Assembly: GCA_036794825.1 (NCBI GenBank)
Contig: DAIRGA010000013.1
Span: 62,001-126,000 of the forward strand
Length of the DNA stretch: 64,000 bases
Reading direction: 5' to 3'
From: RZYY01 sp036794825
GTDB taxonomy: Bacteria; Bacteroidota; Bacteroidia; Bacteroidales; 4484-276
Shown: positions 45,053-54,515 of the stretch, piece by piece
How positions within the stretch are numbered: the first letter of the stretch is position 1
How the letters are laid out: each line of letters opens with the position of its first letter
Position numbers and translations under genes: made by a program
The notes under the pieces: generated by a model
Told to the model about the DNA's origin: nothing
Database searches by the model: none
The model's input: the letters and a program-made list of their open reading frames with translations, nothing else

Positions 45053-46300
45053 CTATTTTGCAGCCAATGTGTCTTTTAGATTGTCAATGATGATTTTTGT
45101 TGCACCGCGCATCTCTTCCACATACTTTTTTGCTTTAACGGAAGCATTTTCAAGCTTTTGATTATCAGTCAAAAGAGTTGTGGCAATTTCAAGAAATTCG
45201 CTACTTGAGCTGATGCTGAATGCTCCCCCCCTTTCAATCAAATCAACAGCTTCGCGGAATTTTTGGTATCTGGGGCCAAAAATCACGGGATTCCCAAAAG
45301 TGGAGGCTTCGAGAATATTGTGAATACCAACGCCAAAACCTCCACCAATATAGGCCAATGAAGCGTACTGATAGAGGTGGGATAAAATACCGATGTTGTT
45401 GATTACCAACACCTTTGCATCAATAACATTATTCTCATCAGCTTCTGAATACTGAACCGGTTTTCCTGGTATTTTGCTCATCAAAGACTGAATACGCTCT
45501 GGGTCAACCTCGTGAGGAGCGATAACAAATTTCAAATTCATCTGGTCAGCGTGGATGATCTCAAGGATTATTTCCTCGTCGGCAGGCCAGGTGCTTCCGG
45601 CCAGCAACAACCGTGAATCACCTTTAAAAATCCGGATCAACGGAAAATCCTTCTTTTGCCGTGCGATACTGAAAACGCGGTCGAAGCGGGTATCGCCACT
45701 TACAGTAACCTGCTGTATACCTGCAGTTTTCAAAATATCTGCAGATTCCTGATTTTGAACAAAAAACCTATTTACCTTACTAAGTTGCTTCAGTTGCCAA
45801 CGCCCCAACTTCGAGAAAAATCGTTGCTCAGGTCGGAAAATTGCAGAGATAAAAACCTGGGGAATCTGCTTTTGGTGCAACTCATGCATATAATTGAACC
45901 AATACTCATACTTCACAAAAACAGCGAGTTCGGGTTTTACAATCCGTATAAACTGCTGCGAATTGTACCGGGTGTCAACCGGAAGATAAAAGATGTAATC
46001 GGCACCTGGGAAATTTTTTCTGATTTCGTATCCCGACGGGGAAAAGAAGGTCAACAAAATTCTCTTTTGAGGAAAGGTTTCTTTACAAGCCTCGATCACC
46101 GGCCTGCCCTGCTCAAACTCGCCCAACGAAGCGCAATGAAACCAAACGATCGGCCTGTCGTGGGAAATTTCATTTTCCAACCTCCTGAAAATATCTTTCC
46201 GCCCTCTGACCCAAAGTCTCGCCTTGTTGTTGAACAACCCGATAATCCTTATCGCCAGATGATAAAGATGAATGAAAAGGTTGTAGAGAAAAAAGTTCAT
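45053..46300 (-). CDS. waaA: 3-deoxy-D-manno-octulosonic acid (KDO) transferase
   Basis: A 415-residue GT30 glycosyltransferase adding KDO to lipid A precursor on the cytosolic face. N-terminal membrane-anchor segment, then the acceptor domain (WFHCASLGEFEQGRPVIEA, LTFFSPSGYEIRKN) with the catalytic Glu in GEFEQ, and the donor domain (LLAGSTWPADEEIILE, GGFGVGIHNILEASTFGNPV). Length and motifs fit WaaA. Shows the cell makes lipid A-type LPS. Confidence 0.95.
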   Translation of the reverse strand: MNFFLYNLFIHLYHLAIRIIGLFNNKARLWVRGRKDIFRRLENEISHDRPIVWFHCASLGEFEQGRPVIEACKETFPQKRILLTFFSPSGYEIRKNFPGADYIFYLPVDTRYNSQQFIRIVKPELAVFVKYEYWFNYMHELHQKQIPQVFISAIFRPEQRFFSKLGRWQLKQLSKVNRFFVQNQESADILKTAGIQQVTVSGDTRFDRVFSIARQKKDFPLIRIFKGDSRLLLAGSTWPADEEIILEIIHADQMNLKFVIAPHEVDPERIQSLMSKIPGKPVQYSEADENNVIDAKVLVINNIGILSHLYQYASLAYIGGGFGVGIHNILEASTFGNPVIFGPRYQKFREAVDLIERGGAFSISSSSEFLEIATTLLTDNQKLENASVKAKKYVEEMRGATKIIIDNLKDTLAAK

Positions 46301-46400
46301 TTCAGGTTAGTTGAGGATAAAATGCGGTTTCAAAATTTGTAAGACGATCAAAGTGAAAGGTGCTGACTAAATCGTTATAGCCCTAATATTCAATTCGTTA

Positions 46401-47162
46401 TTAATAGTAATAATAATCTTTTGCCATTCGCTTTCTGAAAGGAATAATCCAACCGGCTTTGATGCCGTAAAGCATATCGAAACGAATCTCGTCGTCGCGG
46501 CGCATGGTATCGAAATTCATAGAGCGCCGGTTTTGCGTCCACCCTTCAACGATTTCGAAACCGGCAAAAAAGCTATGCAGACGGTTTTTTCCCATGTGCA
46601 TGTACCCAATAAACTGAGCTGCGCTGAATCCGCTGCTCAAACGATCGTAGCCTTTCCGATAATCGCCCCGTAGCGCTGCAGCCATGTCCTGCTCCACTTT
46701 GATGTGTATCCGGTGCTGAACAAAACCACCGCCCGCCATCAGCATCAGGCCGGAATTGGGGTTACCGGACGAAAGTGGGATAATTTTACCAACGCGGAAA
46801 GTAGTGTAAAACCCTCGTTCAAAGAAACTTACATTTGCAACCTGACCGTTGTCGCTAATTACAAATCCATCTACGTTGATTAAATTCTGGATCAGGCTGT
46901 CCTGATTAATCTCATTACCAAAAATGAAATTCAGGTCGGTCATATAGAGCCAGTTGCCTTTGGTCTTGTGCTGGTAACCCAAACCAATAGTTGAATTGAA
47001 GCCAAAACGGTCAGCAAGGTCGCCGGCTGGCAACTGGAATCCTACAGCAGGAAAGACCATGGAAACATTCTCGGCCTTTCGTGGTTTTTCTTCCGTCTGA
47101 GCGAAAACAGAGGGTACGACAAATAAAATTGCAGCGAGAATTGTATTGATTAAATATTTCAT
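46401..47162 (-). CDS. Outer-membrane beta-barrel-like protein, unknown
   Basis: A 253-residue protein with a signal peptide (MKYLINTILAAILFVVPSVF) and many alternating aromatic/polar strands with Gly turns, as in small outer-membrane barrels. The mid part (STIGLGYQHKTKGNWLYMTD) and the C-terminal half (IRFDMLYGIKAGWIIPFRKR) fit a barrel of the kind next to transport or cell-envelope genes in Bacteroidota. No named family. Confidence 0.65.
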   Translation of the reverse strand: MKYLINTILAAILFVVPSVFAQTEEKPRKAENVSMVFPAVGFQLPAGDLADRFGFNSTIGLGYQHKTKGNWLYMTDLNFIFGNEINQDSLIQNLINVDGFVISDNGQVANVSFFERGFYTTFRVGKIIPLSSGNPNSGLMLMAGGGFVQHRIHIKVEQDMAAALRGDYRKGYDRLSSGFSAAQFIGYMHMGKNRLHSFFAGFEIVEGWTQNRRSMNFDTMRRDDEIRFDMLYGIKAGWIIPFRKRMAKDYYYY

Positions 47163-47222
47163 TAGCGAAAAGTGATTTGCAAAGATAGCGGGTTTGCTTA
47201 TTCTGAGGTTTAGCTTATCAGG

Positions 47223-47903
47223 CTAAAAATTCTGATCGGATCGTGGATCAACCAAATGCACCCCAATGCTGTAATTTCGCTGTAAAACATTGATCATCAA
47301 TCGGTAATCCTCCTCATTCTGCACAAAATCCAATTTGTTGGTGTCCACAATTACAATTCGCATATTCGATTGTTGCCGGATAAAATCGAGGTAGCTTGCC
47401 TGAATTTTTTCGAGATAATCAGCTTTGATTTCCAGTTCATAGTCGCGGCCGCGATTTTTAATATTGCGGAGCAGGTTGTTGATATCGAGATAAAGATAAA
47501 CCAGCAAATCCGGTTTTGGTAATGTTTCGCTGATGATTTCAAAAAGCTTTTTGTACAATCCGAAAGTGTCGTCAGGGAGGTTTTTCCGGGCAAAAATGAA
47601 AGACTTGTGTATAAAATAATCCGAAATGGTGAAATGGGTGAATAAATCGCGGTGAGTCAGCTCCTTTTTGAGTTGTTCAAAACGTTCGGCAAGAAACGAA
47701 AGCTCCAGCGGAAATGCATATTTATCAGGTTCCTTGTAGAATTTTGGCAAAAAGGAGTTCTCTTCAAACTGTTCGAGGATCAGTTTTGCATTGAAATCCC
47801 GAGCAATCCTGGTGGCCAGAGATGTTTTTCCTGCGCCGATATTTCCTTCGATCGAAATGAAATTATACTCCATTAACTTTTCCGGCATTACTTGTGGCTG
47901 CAT
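47223..47903 (-). CDS. Deoxynucleoside kinase
   Basis: A protein of about 226 residues of the deoxyadenosine/deoxyguanosine kinase family, salvaging deoxynucleosides. P-loop EGNIGAGKTSL, LEQFEENSFLPKFY, the acceptor-binding LSFLAERFEQLKKEL, and PDLLVYLYLD. Start is uncertain: 47903 is the first ATG after folK ends (47911) and does not overlap it; 47888 and 47873 (MEYNFISIEGNIGAGKT) are alternatives, the last closest to homologues. Longer frames overlapping folK are unlikely. Follows folK directly, so probably the same operon. Confidence 0.85.
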   Translation of the reverse strand: MQPQVMPEKLMEYNFISIEGNIGAGKTSLATRIARDFNAKLILEQFEENSFLPKFYKEPDKYAFPLELSFLAERFEQLKKELTHRDLFTHFTISDYFIHKSFIFARKNLPDDTFGLYKKLFEIISETLPKPDLLVYLYLDINNLLRNIKNRGRDYELEIKADYLEKIQASYLDFIRQQSNMRIVIVDTNKLDFVQNEEDYRLMINVLQRNYSIGVHLVDPRSDQNF

Positions 47904-47910
47904 CTTAATA

Positions 47911-48402
47911 TCAAGTGGGTTGAATAGTACATTTGAGATTATCTTCGCATTCGGCCAGCAACTGCGCCATTGATTTATTAAAAACCGGATGCAAAAAGTC
48001 CGGGGCAAGTTCGCACATAGGCATCAGTGCAAATCGCCGCAGGTGCACCCGGGGATGAGGCAAAACAAGGGTTTCGCCCGAGATTACCAGATCACTATAA
48101 AACAAAATATCCGCATCCAGGGTTCTCGCCTGATAACCTGCGCCGGGTTCCCGCACTCGACCAAATCTCAGTTCCATTTCAAGTAAACGGGCCAGGAGTT
48201 CTTCAGGGTTAACACTGGCATTGATTTCAAGAGCCTGGTTCAGAAAATCCTGCTTCGACGAAAAGCCCCATGGCGCTGTCTGATACATTGATGATACCCC
48301 GGTCACAGGCGCAACATGGCCGTTGATAAAGGCAATGGCTTTCAGCAGGTTATTCTTCTTGTCGCCAAGATTGCTTCCCAGTAGCAGGTAGGCTGTTTGC
48401 AT
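47911..48402 (-). CDS. folK: HPPK, folate biosynthesis pyrophosphokinase
   Basis: A 163-residue 2-amino-4-hydroxy-6-hydroxymethyl-dihydropteridine diphosphokinase, the folate step before DHPS. Motifs: LLLGSNLGDKKNNLLKAI, SSMYQTAPWGFSSKQDFLN and the magnesium-binding ARTLDADILFY with LPHPRVHLRRFALMPM. Length standard. Upstream of the deoxynucleoside kinase gene in the same direction. Confidence 0.95.
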   Translation of the reverse strand: MQTAYLLLGSNLGDKKNNLLKAIAFINGHVAPVTGVSSMYQTAPWGFSSKQDFLNQALEINASVNPEELLARLLEMELRFGRVREPGAGYQARTLDADILFYSDLVISGETLVLPHPRVHLRRFALMPMCELAPDFLHPVFNKSMAQLLAECEDNLKCTIQPT

Positions 48403-48506
48403 TTGTAAGGCTCAATGATTCAAAACGTGCCAAAAGTAAGACAACTTTATCAAAAATAAATTCCACCTTTGCAACAATTAATTACTCACCTAATAATATG
48501 ATAGTT

Positions 48507-50282
48507 ATGAAGCAATTTTTTAAGTTCATGTTCGCCTCAATGTTAGGCTTTTTCATTATGTCTGTGATTATGTTCTTCGTTTTTGTGGGTATGATCGCAT
48601 CGCTTGCCACAATGATGGAGAAAGAGACTACCAAAGTTGAACCCAACTCCGTAATACTGATTAAGTTCGATTCAGAGATTCGCGACCGTTCGGCGAAAGA
48701 TCCTTTTTCCGATATTGATTTCAACACCATGCAGCCAAAATCATCGCTCGGTCTGAATGACATTTTAAAAAATCTGGAAAAGGCCGCAAAAGACCCCAAC
48801 GTCAAGGGAATCTATCTTGATTTAAGTTCCGTTGAGTCGGGTTTGGCCAATCTGGTTGAAATCAGAAAAGCTTTGCTGAAATTCCAGGAGTCGGAAAAGT
48901 TTATTATTGCTTACAGCGAGAGCTACTCTCAGGGCGCTTATTATCTAGCTTCAGTGGCTGATAAGGTGTATTTGAACCCTGAAGGAATGCTCGATTTCAG
49001 GGGACTTTCGGCAGAGTTGATCTTTTTTAAAGGCACCCTTGAAAAACTGGATGCCGACATGCAAATTATCAGGCATGGAAAATACAAAAGTGCTGTGGAG
49101 CCTTTCATGCTCGATAAAATGAGTCCTGAAAACCGGGAACAGATGATGGCGCTTGTCAATGGCGCATGGAGTACTATTATGGAGGGTATTTCGGAATCGC
49201 GAGATATCCGAAAGGATGAGTTGAACAGGATCGCAGACAACCTGCTGATCAGAACGCCGGAAGATGCCGTGAAACTCAATTTTGTGGACGAGTTGAAATA
49301 CTACGATGAGATTCTTGCGGAATTGAAAACCCTCTGTGGAATTGAGCAGGATGATGATCTCAACAGCCTCACGCTGGCAAAATATTTCAACGCCCCCGAT
49401 CCGGTGAAAGAAAAAAAGGATCTTAAAAACCGGATTGCTGTGGTTTATGCTATTGGAGAGATAACATCAGGCGAGGGTAGCGATGATGTTATCGGCTCTG
49501 ACCGGATTGCCAAAGCCATCCGTACTGCACGTGAAGACGACAAAGTGAAAGCCATCGTGATGCGTGTAAACTCACCCGGTGGAAGTGCGTTGGCCTCGGA
49601 TGTCATTTTGCGCGAGGTTAAACTGGCTGCAGACAAGAAACCATTCGTAGTTTCGATGGGTAATGTAGCTGCATCAGGTGGTTACTACATTTCAGCCGCA
49701 GCGCATACCATTTACGCCGAATCTTCAACAATAACCGGCTCAATCGGTGTTTTGGGCATGATGCCTAACTTCGAAAATACCATGAAAAACAAATTGGGGA
49801 TAACTTTCGACTATGCCATGACCAACGAAAATGCCAACTTCATGTCTGCATTCCGGCCACTGACTCCAGTGCAACGCGATATCATTCAGGGATATATCGA
49901 GGATGTTTACAGCACTTTTGTTAACCATGTGGTGGAAGGCCGCGGGATGAGCTACGAAGAGGTGGATGCCATTGGCCAGGGACGTGTGTGGATCGGAAGC
50001 GATGCCCGAAATATTGGGCTTGTAGATGAAATCGGCGGGTTTGAGGATGCCTTGAAAGCTGCTGCATCGCTCGCCAATCTCGAAACTTACTCCATAAAAG
50101 AACTTCCTGAGCAGAAAGACTTTTTCCAGGAACTGATTGATGGCTTAACAGGGAATGCCTCTATCGAAGCAAAACTACAGCGCGAGCTTGGGTCTGATTA
50201 CAGACTTTATCAGCAATTGCGCTACTGGCAGAATGCCAAAGGAATTCAGGCCAGGATGCCATTTGATGTTTATCTGAATTAG
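48507..50282 (+). CDS. sppA: Signal peptide peptidase SppA, 67-kDa type
   Basis: A 591-residue membrane protease of family S49 that degrades cleaved signal peptides. One N-terminal membrane segment (MLGFFIMSVIMFFVFVGMIA), then two tandem S49 domains. The Lys of the catalytic dyad is in RHGKYKSAVEPF (N-terminal domain) and the Ser in GNVAASGGYYISAAAHTI (C-terminal domain). ATG at 48507 (MKQFFKF) is preferred over 48498. Ends four bases before a MITE-like element. Confidence 0.93.
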   Translation: MKQFFKFMFASMLGFFIMSVIMFFVFVGMIASLATMMEKETTKVEPNSVILIKFDSEIRDRSAKDPFSDIDFNTMQPKSSLGLNDILKNLEKAAKDPNVKGIYLDLSSVESGLANLVEIRKALLKFQESEKFIIAYSESYSQGAYYLASVADKVYLNPEGMLDFRGLSAELIFFKGTLEKLDADMQIIRHGKYKSAVEPFMLDKMSPENREQMMALVNGAWSTIMEGISESRDIRKDELNRIADNLLIRTPEDAVKLNFVDELKYYDEILAELKTLCGIEQDDDLNSLTLAKYFNAPDPVKEKKDLKNRIAVVYAIGEITSGEGSDDVIGSDRIAKAIRTAREDDKVKAIVMRVNSPGGSALASDVILREVKLAADKKPFVVSMGNVAASGGYYISAAAHTIYAESSTITGSIGVLGMMPNFENTMKNKLGITFDYAMTNENANFMSAFRPLTPVQRDIIQGYIEDVYSTFVNHVVEGRGMSYEEVDAIGQGRVWIGSDARNIGLVDEIGGFEDALKAAASLANLETYSIKELPEQKDFFQELIDGLTGNASIEAKLQRELGSDYRLYQQLRYWQNAKGIQARMPFDVYLN

Positions 50283-50285
50283 TAA

Positions 50286-50440
50286 TTGCCAGAAAACTCC
50301 CCAAAATAGATTTTCAACGATTTATTTACCCCACCCTCCCGAATTCTCGGGATAAACTCCGGGAGTAAATCGTTGAAAATCATTGCTCCCAGTTGGGTTG
50401 GGGTCAACAATGATTTTCAACAATAGTAGTTTTCTGGCAA
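50286..50440. repeat. MITE-like element, complete copy
   Basis: A 155-bp element bounded by perfect 13-bp terminal inverted repeats, TTGCCAGAAAACT (50286-50298) and AGTTTTCTGGCAA (50428-50440). Internal inverted segments (GATTTTCAACGATTTA and TAAATCGTTGAAAATC; CTCCCGAATTCTC-type stem) let it fold on itself. It has no coding capacity. A partial second copy is at 27923-27995. Sits right after sppA, as the other copy sits right after the Asp-box gene. Confidence 0.75.
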
Positions 50441-50469
50441 TGATGAATTAAACCAAACAAAGACACAAA

Positions 50470-50504
50470 AAACCCCGCCGGACGTAAAGATCCGGCGGGG
50501 TTTT
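50470..50504. terminator. Strong bidirectional terminator
   Basis: AACCCCGCCGGA (50471-50482) pairs with TCCGGCGGGGTT (50491-50502) around an 8-base loop, with A-rich flank on the left and TTTTCT on the right. It serves the subtilase gene ending at 50531 on the minus strand, and sppA readthrough on the plus strand. Confidence 0.9.
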
Positions 50505-50530
50505 CTATTTGTAAAGTGCTCCCGGTAAAA

Positions 50531-53500
50531 TTATTGCACCTGAAGTTTGGTCTGATAAATCTCTTTATCGGATTTCAGTTCAAGTAGGTAGAGACCACCT
50601 GACAGCTTACTTAAATCCAAAGCCTTAAAAAACTGACCGTTGGTAGTGCTGATATTCTCGCTGTGTCTGATTTTTCCGGTGATGTCGGTTACAATCAACT
50701 GGAAGTTACCACTGATCTGATTATCAACCGTTACGCTAAAAATACCTTTACCCGGATTTGGATAAACAGTAAGTTTTCCTTTTGCCTGCGAAGGATCAGA
50801 AACCGCAGTAACATCGGTTACAGTAATATCATCAATAGCCAGATCACTTTTTTCGCCACTACCTGTAACTCCTCTGATTCTCAATCCGATAACTTTTCCG
50901 TTCCACGGTGAAAGGTCAGCTGTGAGTTCAAACCACTCATCACCCTGGTTTCCAACCACTGGCGCCACAATGTCGCGGATAATCTGGTTTCCATCGAAAA
51001 GATCCACATGCAATCTTCCCATATCAGAGCCAAATGCATGATACCATAAACTCAGCATCGGGCTGATGCCATTGGTAAGATCAACACAAGGCAAAGAAAG
51101 TATGGCTTCCTTATTGAAACAGGCTGTGGAGGCTTCAAGATAAAGATATTGTCCGGTTGCGGTTCCGGTCGTATGGTCGAATGAGGGGCCTGTGTTGAAC
51201 GAATAAGTACTGCCTTTCCAGGTTCTCCAGTCAATCTGGTCGAGTACCTGGTTGGTCAGGTTGATCCAGCCATCAGCCAGGTTGCAGGTGTAAAGTTCAC
51301 ACAGCGGTGCAGGCAGACATTGCTGGAATGTCTCCATGTTTTGCATCACGCCTGGTACCATCATTGAGCCTTCAATCACTTCAAAATTCGCAATGATCTC
51401 ATTATTGCTCTGATTCTGATCTGGAGAATACACGATCCAGGTCTTGAGGGAGTAGGTTCCGATTCCGGAAATATTGATACTTCCTGCAAACGTGTAAGTA
51501 AGCAGAGAATCTGGCATGATAGTTCCCTGGTAAACCTCATTAAATACCTCTCCACCATTAAGCTGATACCTGAACTCCGGATTAACGATAGGCTCCAGGC
51601 CAAAGTTCTTCACTCTTAAAGTTATCCCCAGACTCGACAGTTCCATACACGACTGGAATAATCCCCAGGTGACGGAGGGCACGTCGAGCATTTTTGCGTC
51701 AACGGTATTACAGTTCGATGTACCGGGTAATTTCTGGATGGCATTAGCACGTTGACCTGTCGCTCCGTCAGGTGTGATGGCGCTTACGCTGAACCAATAG
51801 GTTTGCGATGAGGAGATGTTATCAACAATGAAGGAATTGATGGTGGTGGTTCCGATCGGCTCCATGAATTTGGTCCCGAGTTTATAAACCACATATCCTG
51901 ATGCTCCGAAAACTTCATTCCAGCTTAGATGCAAAGCATTGGCGCATGACCAGTCAACGGTGAGGCCTGTTGGTATCGGAGCAATCGTTAAAGGAGCATT
52001 TGACTGGGATACAGAGCCGTTGCGTGAAATCCTGACCCATGCCTGACCAGACATCGAAGAGGGAACAATCCAGTTATAATAGCGAATGTTTCCGGCAATA
52101 TCATTTTTGATGAGGTTCCAGGTCTGACCGTTGTCCAATGAATATTCGAGCATAAATACGCCGTCATTTCCCGGTGCATCCCATCTGAGCATCTCTTCAC
52201 CCCCAGGAGTCCAGAGTTCGCCGCCGTAAGGATAAGTCAGAACTACCTCGTTTGGAACGAAAGTGTAGATTATATAATAGGTCTGAGGCCCTTGGGGAAT
52301 TGTTGTTCCTGCGACGGTCAATGTGTATTGGCCCGGTTCCGGCGATGCTAATGTAACCTGTTCCTGGTTATTCCGGTTATCGAAGCCGCGGGTTGCGGGT
52401 TTGTTCAGACTGTCAGGATTGGGATAATGAGTTAAAACCCAGGGCAGCCAATCGGTTGCCGAGGGGTCGGTAACTTTAATGTCAAGGTTATTCACCAAAG
52501 CCCAGTTGGTATTTACTGTAGCCTCAAAGTCAGTCCAATAAACCATTACACGCACTTCGGCAGTATTTTCCGGAACAACGAATTGATGCTGCAGAATCTC
52601 GCCATTGTTGATAATAGCTGAATCATAAAGAGCCTGTTCCAACACTTCAACCGCCCGCAAGCCGTTGATTCTTCCGAAGCCAAAGCGGAAGTCAGGCCCG
52701 GCATTCCCAAGATCGTCAGCAGTGTTCATCACCAGTGCTTTAATCAAACCACCGGCTGGGTCATTGCCGCCATTCAAATCGCGGAAAGCATGATAAAGTT
52801 GGGTAACCACCCCTGCAACACCCGGGCACGACATGGAAGTACCGGTTTTGTAGTCATAGGAGTTGGGATTAATGGTTGAATAAACATTTGTCCCTTTGGC
52901 CGATATTTCCGGTTTGATTCTGCCGTCGTGAGCCGGACCGCGGCTGCTGGAACTGTTCAGCCCATCAGTATCGTTAAGGTTGGCAACAGCAATTACATTT
53001 TTAGCGGCCTTGTGTCCTCCGGTAATATTTCCCCAGCCTGCACCTGCTCCGTAGCCGCAATTGTCGGTTCCAGCATTGCCGGCAGAAAAAACATGCAGAA
53101 GCCTGCGATATAATCTCGATTGTTGATCCATAGTGCGGGTCAACGAAGTGTAACCTGCGTTACAACCATCACTGTAAGAAGTGGAAGTCACCCGGATTTG
53201 GTTTGAAAAATAATGGTTGGGAATATTGCTGAAACCCGCATAATTTGAGGCACTGTAAACATAAAGATTAGCGCCAAATGCATTGCCACGTGCTTTCGGG
53301 TTCAGGTTTCCTCCTCCCATTATGATACCTGCACAATGGTCGCCGTGATCGCCACTATTGTTACCCATATACTGAGCTAAAACTCTTCCTTCGTAATCAA
53401 TGTGTGGGCCGATTATTCCATCATCCTGGAGCATCACACTTACACCGCTTCCATCGTATTGACGCCCAGTTGAAAAATCATTCGCCACTGCGTTTGAGCG

Positions 53501-54163
53501 ATGCAGGGTTCTGCCTGTGTAATTATCGTGAACGGGTGCAGGATAAACCGGCTCGACATAAACCACAAACGGCAGATCAGTCAAAACCTCAATATTTTGA
53601 ACTGATGACAGCAGATGCACAAAATTTCCGACATCCTCTCGGTGTAACACCTGAAAACCCTCAGAGGTTAAAGCTTGAACAACTTTTTCAGGATCAATGC
53701 CGGGAAAATAGCTCACCAGCAATTCAACGTTTCCGTTTTCCCGGAATGCGTGTTCCGGAATTTCATTGACGTAGAGTTGCGGCGACAACTTCATTGCCTC
53801 TGTGATGGATAAAAGCGATCTGATATTCGCTCCTGTAAGGATGTCCGGGTTAATACCGGATTCAACAGATGCAAAATAGCCAAAATGAGGGATGTAATCG
53901 AGCAAGGTCAGGCCATTGCCTGCAAGTTCCTGACGCTCAGCCAATGATGGGATGCCGTAAAACTGAACGATAATGAAGTAGTCGCCTTCAAACGACTGTT
54001 CGGTAGAGAAACCCTGCGAAACAAAAGAACTGGTATTGCTGGCAGGCACAAAAGACTGGTTTTTGAAATGCAGCTTGTAATCAGGCAGATTTTGAGCATT
54101 CGATTGAAAAATGGCAAATGCCATAATCAGGATAATCAGTGATGTAGTTTTAAATTTTGTCAT
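50531..54163 (-). CDS. Secreted subtilisin-like serine protease (S8), T9SS-sorted
   Basis: A 1210-residue exported protease. ATG at 54163 gives the signal peptide (MTKFKTTSLIILIMAFAIF). A propeptide-like region precedes the S8 catalytic domain with the triad in order: Asp in VMLQDDGIIGPH, His in GDHGDHCAGIIMGGG and Ser in GTSMSCPGVAGVV. C-terminal beta domains include a fibronectin-like module (GLTVDWSCANALHLSWNEV) and a jellyroll-like segment (GEKSDLAIDDITVTD), then a T9SS sorting domain (LTVYPNPGKGIFSV, LSGGLYLLELKS). Nothing in it suggests selenium or redox chemistry. Divergent from the candidate selenoprotein gene. Confidence 0.92.
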   Translation of the reverse strand: MTKFKTTSLIILIMAFAIFQSNAQNLPDYKLHFKNQSFVPASNTSSFVSQGFSTEQSFEGDYFIIVQFYGIPSLAERQELAGNGLTLLDYIPHFGYFASVESGINPDILTGANIRSLLSITEAMKLSPQLYVNEIPEHAFRENGNVELLVSYFPGIDPEKVVQALTSEGFQVLHREDVGNFVHLLSSVQNIEVLTDLPFVVYVEPVYPAPVHDNYTGRTLHRSNAVANDFSTGRQYDGSGVSVMLQDDGIIGPHIDYEGRVLAQYMGNNSGDHGDHCAGIIMGGGNLNPKARGNAFGANLYVYSASNYAGFSNIPNHYFSNQIRVTSTSYSDGCNAGYTSLTRTMDQQSRLYRRLLHVFSAGNAGTDNCGYGAGAGWGNITGGHKAAKNVIAVANLNDTDGLNSSSSRGPAHDGRIKPEISAKGTNVYSTINPNSYDYKTGTSMSCPGVAGVVTQLYHAFRDLNGGNDPAGGLIKALVMNTADDLGNAGPDFRFGFGRINGLRAVEVLEQALYDSAIINNGEILQHQFVVPENTAEVRVMVYWTDFEATVNTNWALVNNLDIKVTDPSATDWLPWVLTHYPNPDSLNKPATRGFDNRNNQEQVTLASPEPGQYTLTVAGTTIPQGPQTYYIIYTFVPNEVVLTYPYGGELWTPGGEEMLRWDAPGNDGVFMLEYSLDNGQTWNLIKNDIAGNIRYYNWIVPSSMSGQAWVRISRNGSVSQSNAPLTIAPIPTGLTVDWSCANALHLSWNEVFGASGYVVYKLGTKFMEPIGTTTINSFIVDNISSSQTYWFSVSAITPDGATGQRANAIQKLPGTSNCNTVDAKMLDVPSVTWGLFQSCMELSSLGITLRVKNFGLEPIVNPEFRYQLNGGEVFNEVYQGTIMPDSLLTYTFAGSINISGIGTYSLKTWIVYSPDQNQSNNEIIANFEVIEGSMMVPGVMQNMETFQQCLPAPLCELYTCNLADGWINLTNQVLDQIDWRTWKGSTYSFNTGPSFDHTTGTATGQYLYLEASTACFNKEAILSLPCVDLTNGISPMLSLWYHAFGSDMGRLHVDLFDGNQIIRDIVAPVVGNQGDEWFELTADLSPWNGKVIGLRIRGVTGSGEKSDLAIDDITVTDVTAVSDPSQAKGKLTVYPNPGKGIFSVTVDNQISGNFQLIVTDITGKIRHSENISTTNGQFFKALDLSKLSGGLYLLELKSDKEIYQTKLQVQ

Positions 54164-54515
54164 GGTAGCTGTTTTTGATGTTTTGAGCGCCAAAAATATA
54201 ATTAATCTAAATAAGGAAGACAACTGGCGCTGTTGCTTGCGTCTATTTTCAAATTTTTAGGAAATTTCATACCTGACTGGGGTAAATTTAGCAACCACAA
54301 CCCGGAGCATGAAATTCTCTTTTTTATCGAATCATTAGCATCAGATTTTGATTCTCTGTTTGCAGGGGTACTCGCAATTTAAACAATCAAAAGTTTAAAA
54401 TTCTGATATTCATATTTTTGACAAATCTCATTTGTTAAAATAGTGTTAATCTTCATTTTCTTACATGTAATTATTTACATTTGTCCGCTCAAAAATTTTT
54501 ACTAATCACTAAACT

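Noticed and set aside
45656..46342. 228-codon plus-strand frame across waaA
   Set aside because: Shadow of waaA on the minus strand.
53404..53769. Plus-strand frame within the subtilase
   Set aside because: Shadow frame; no start context or family.
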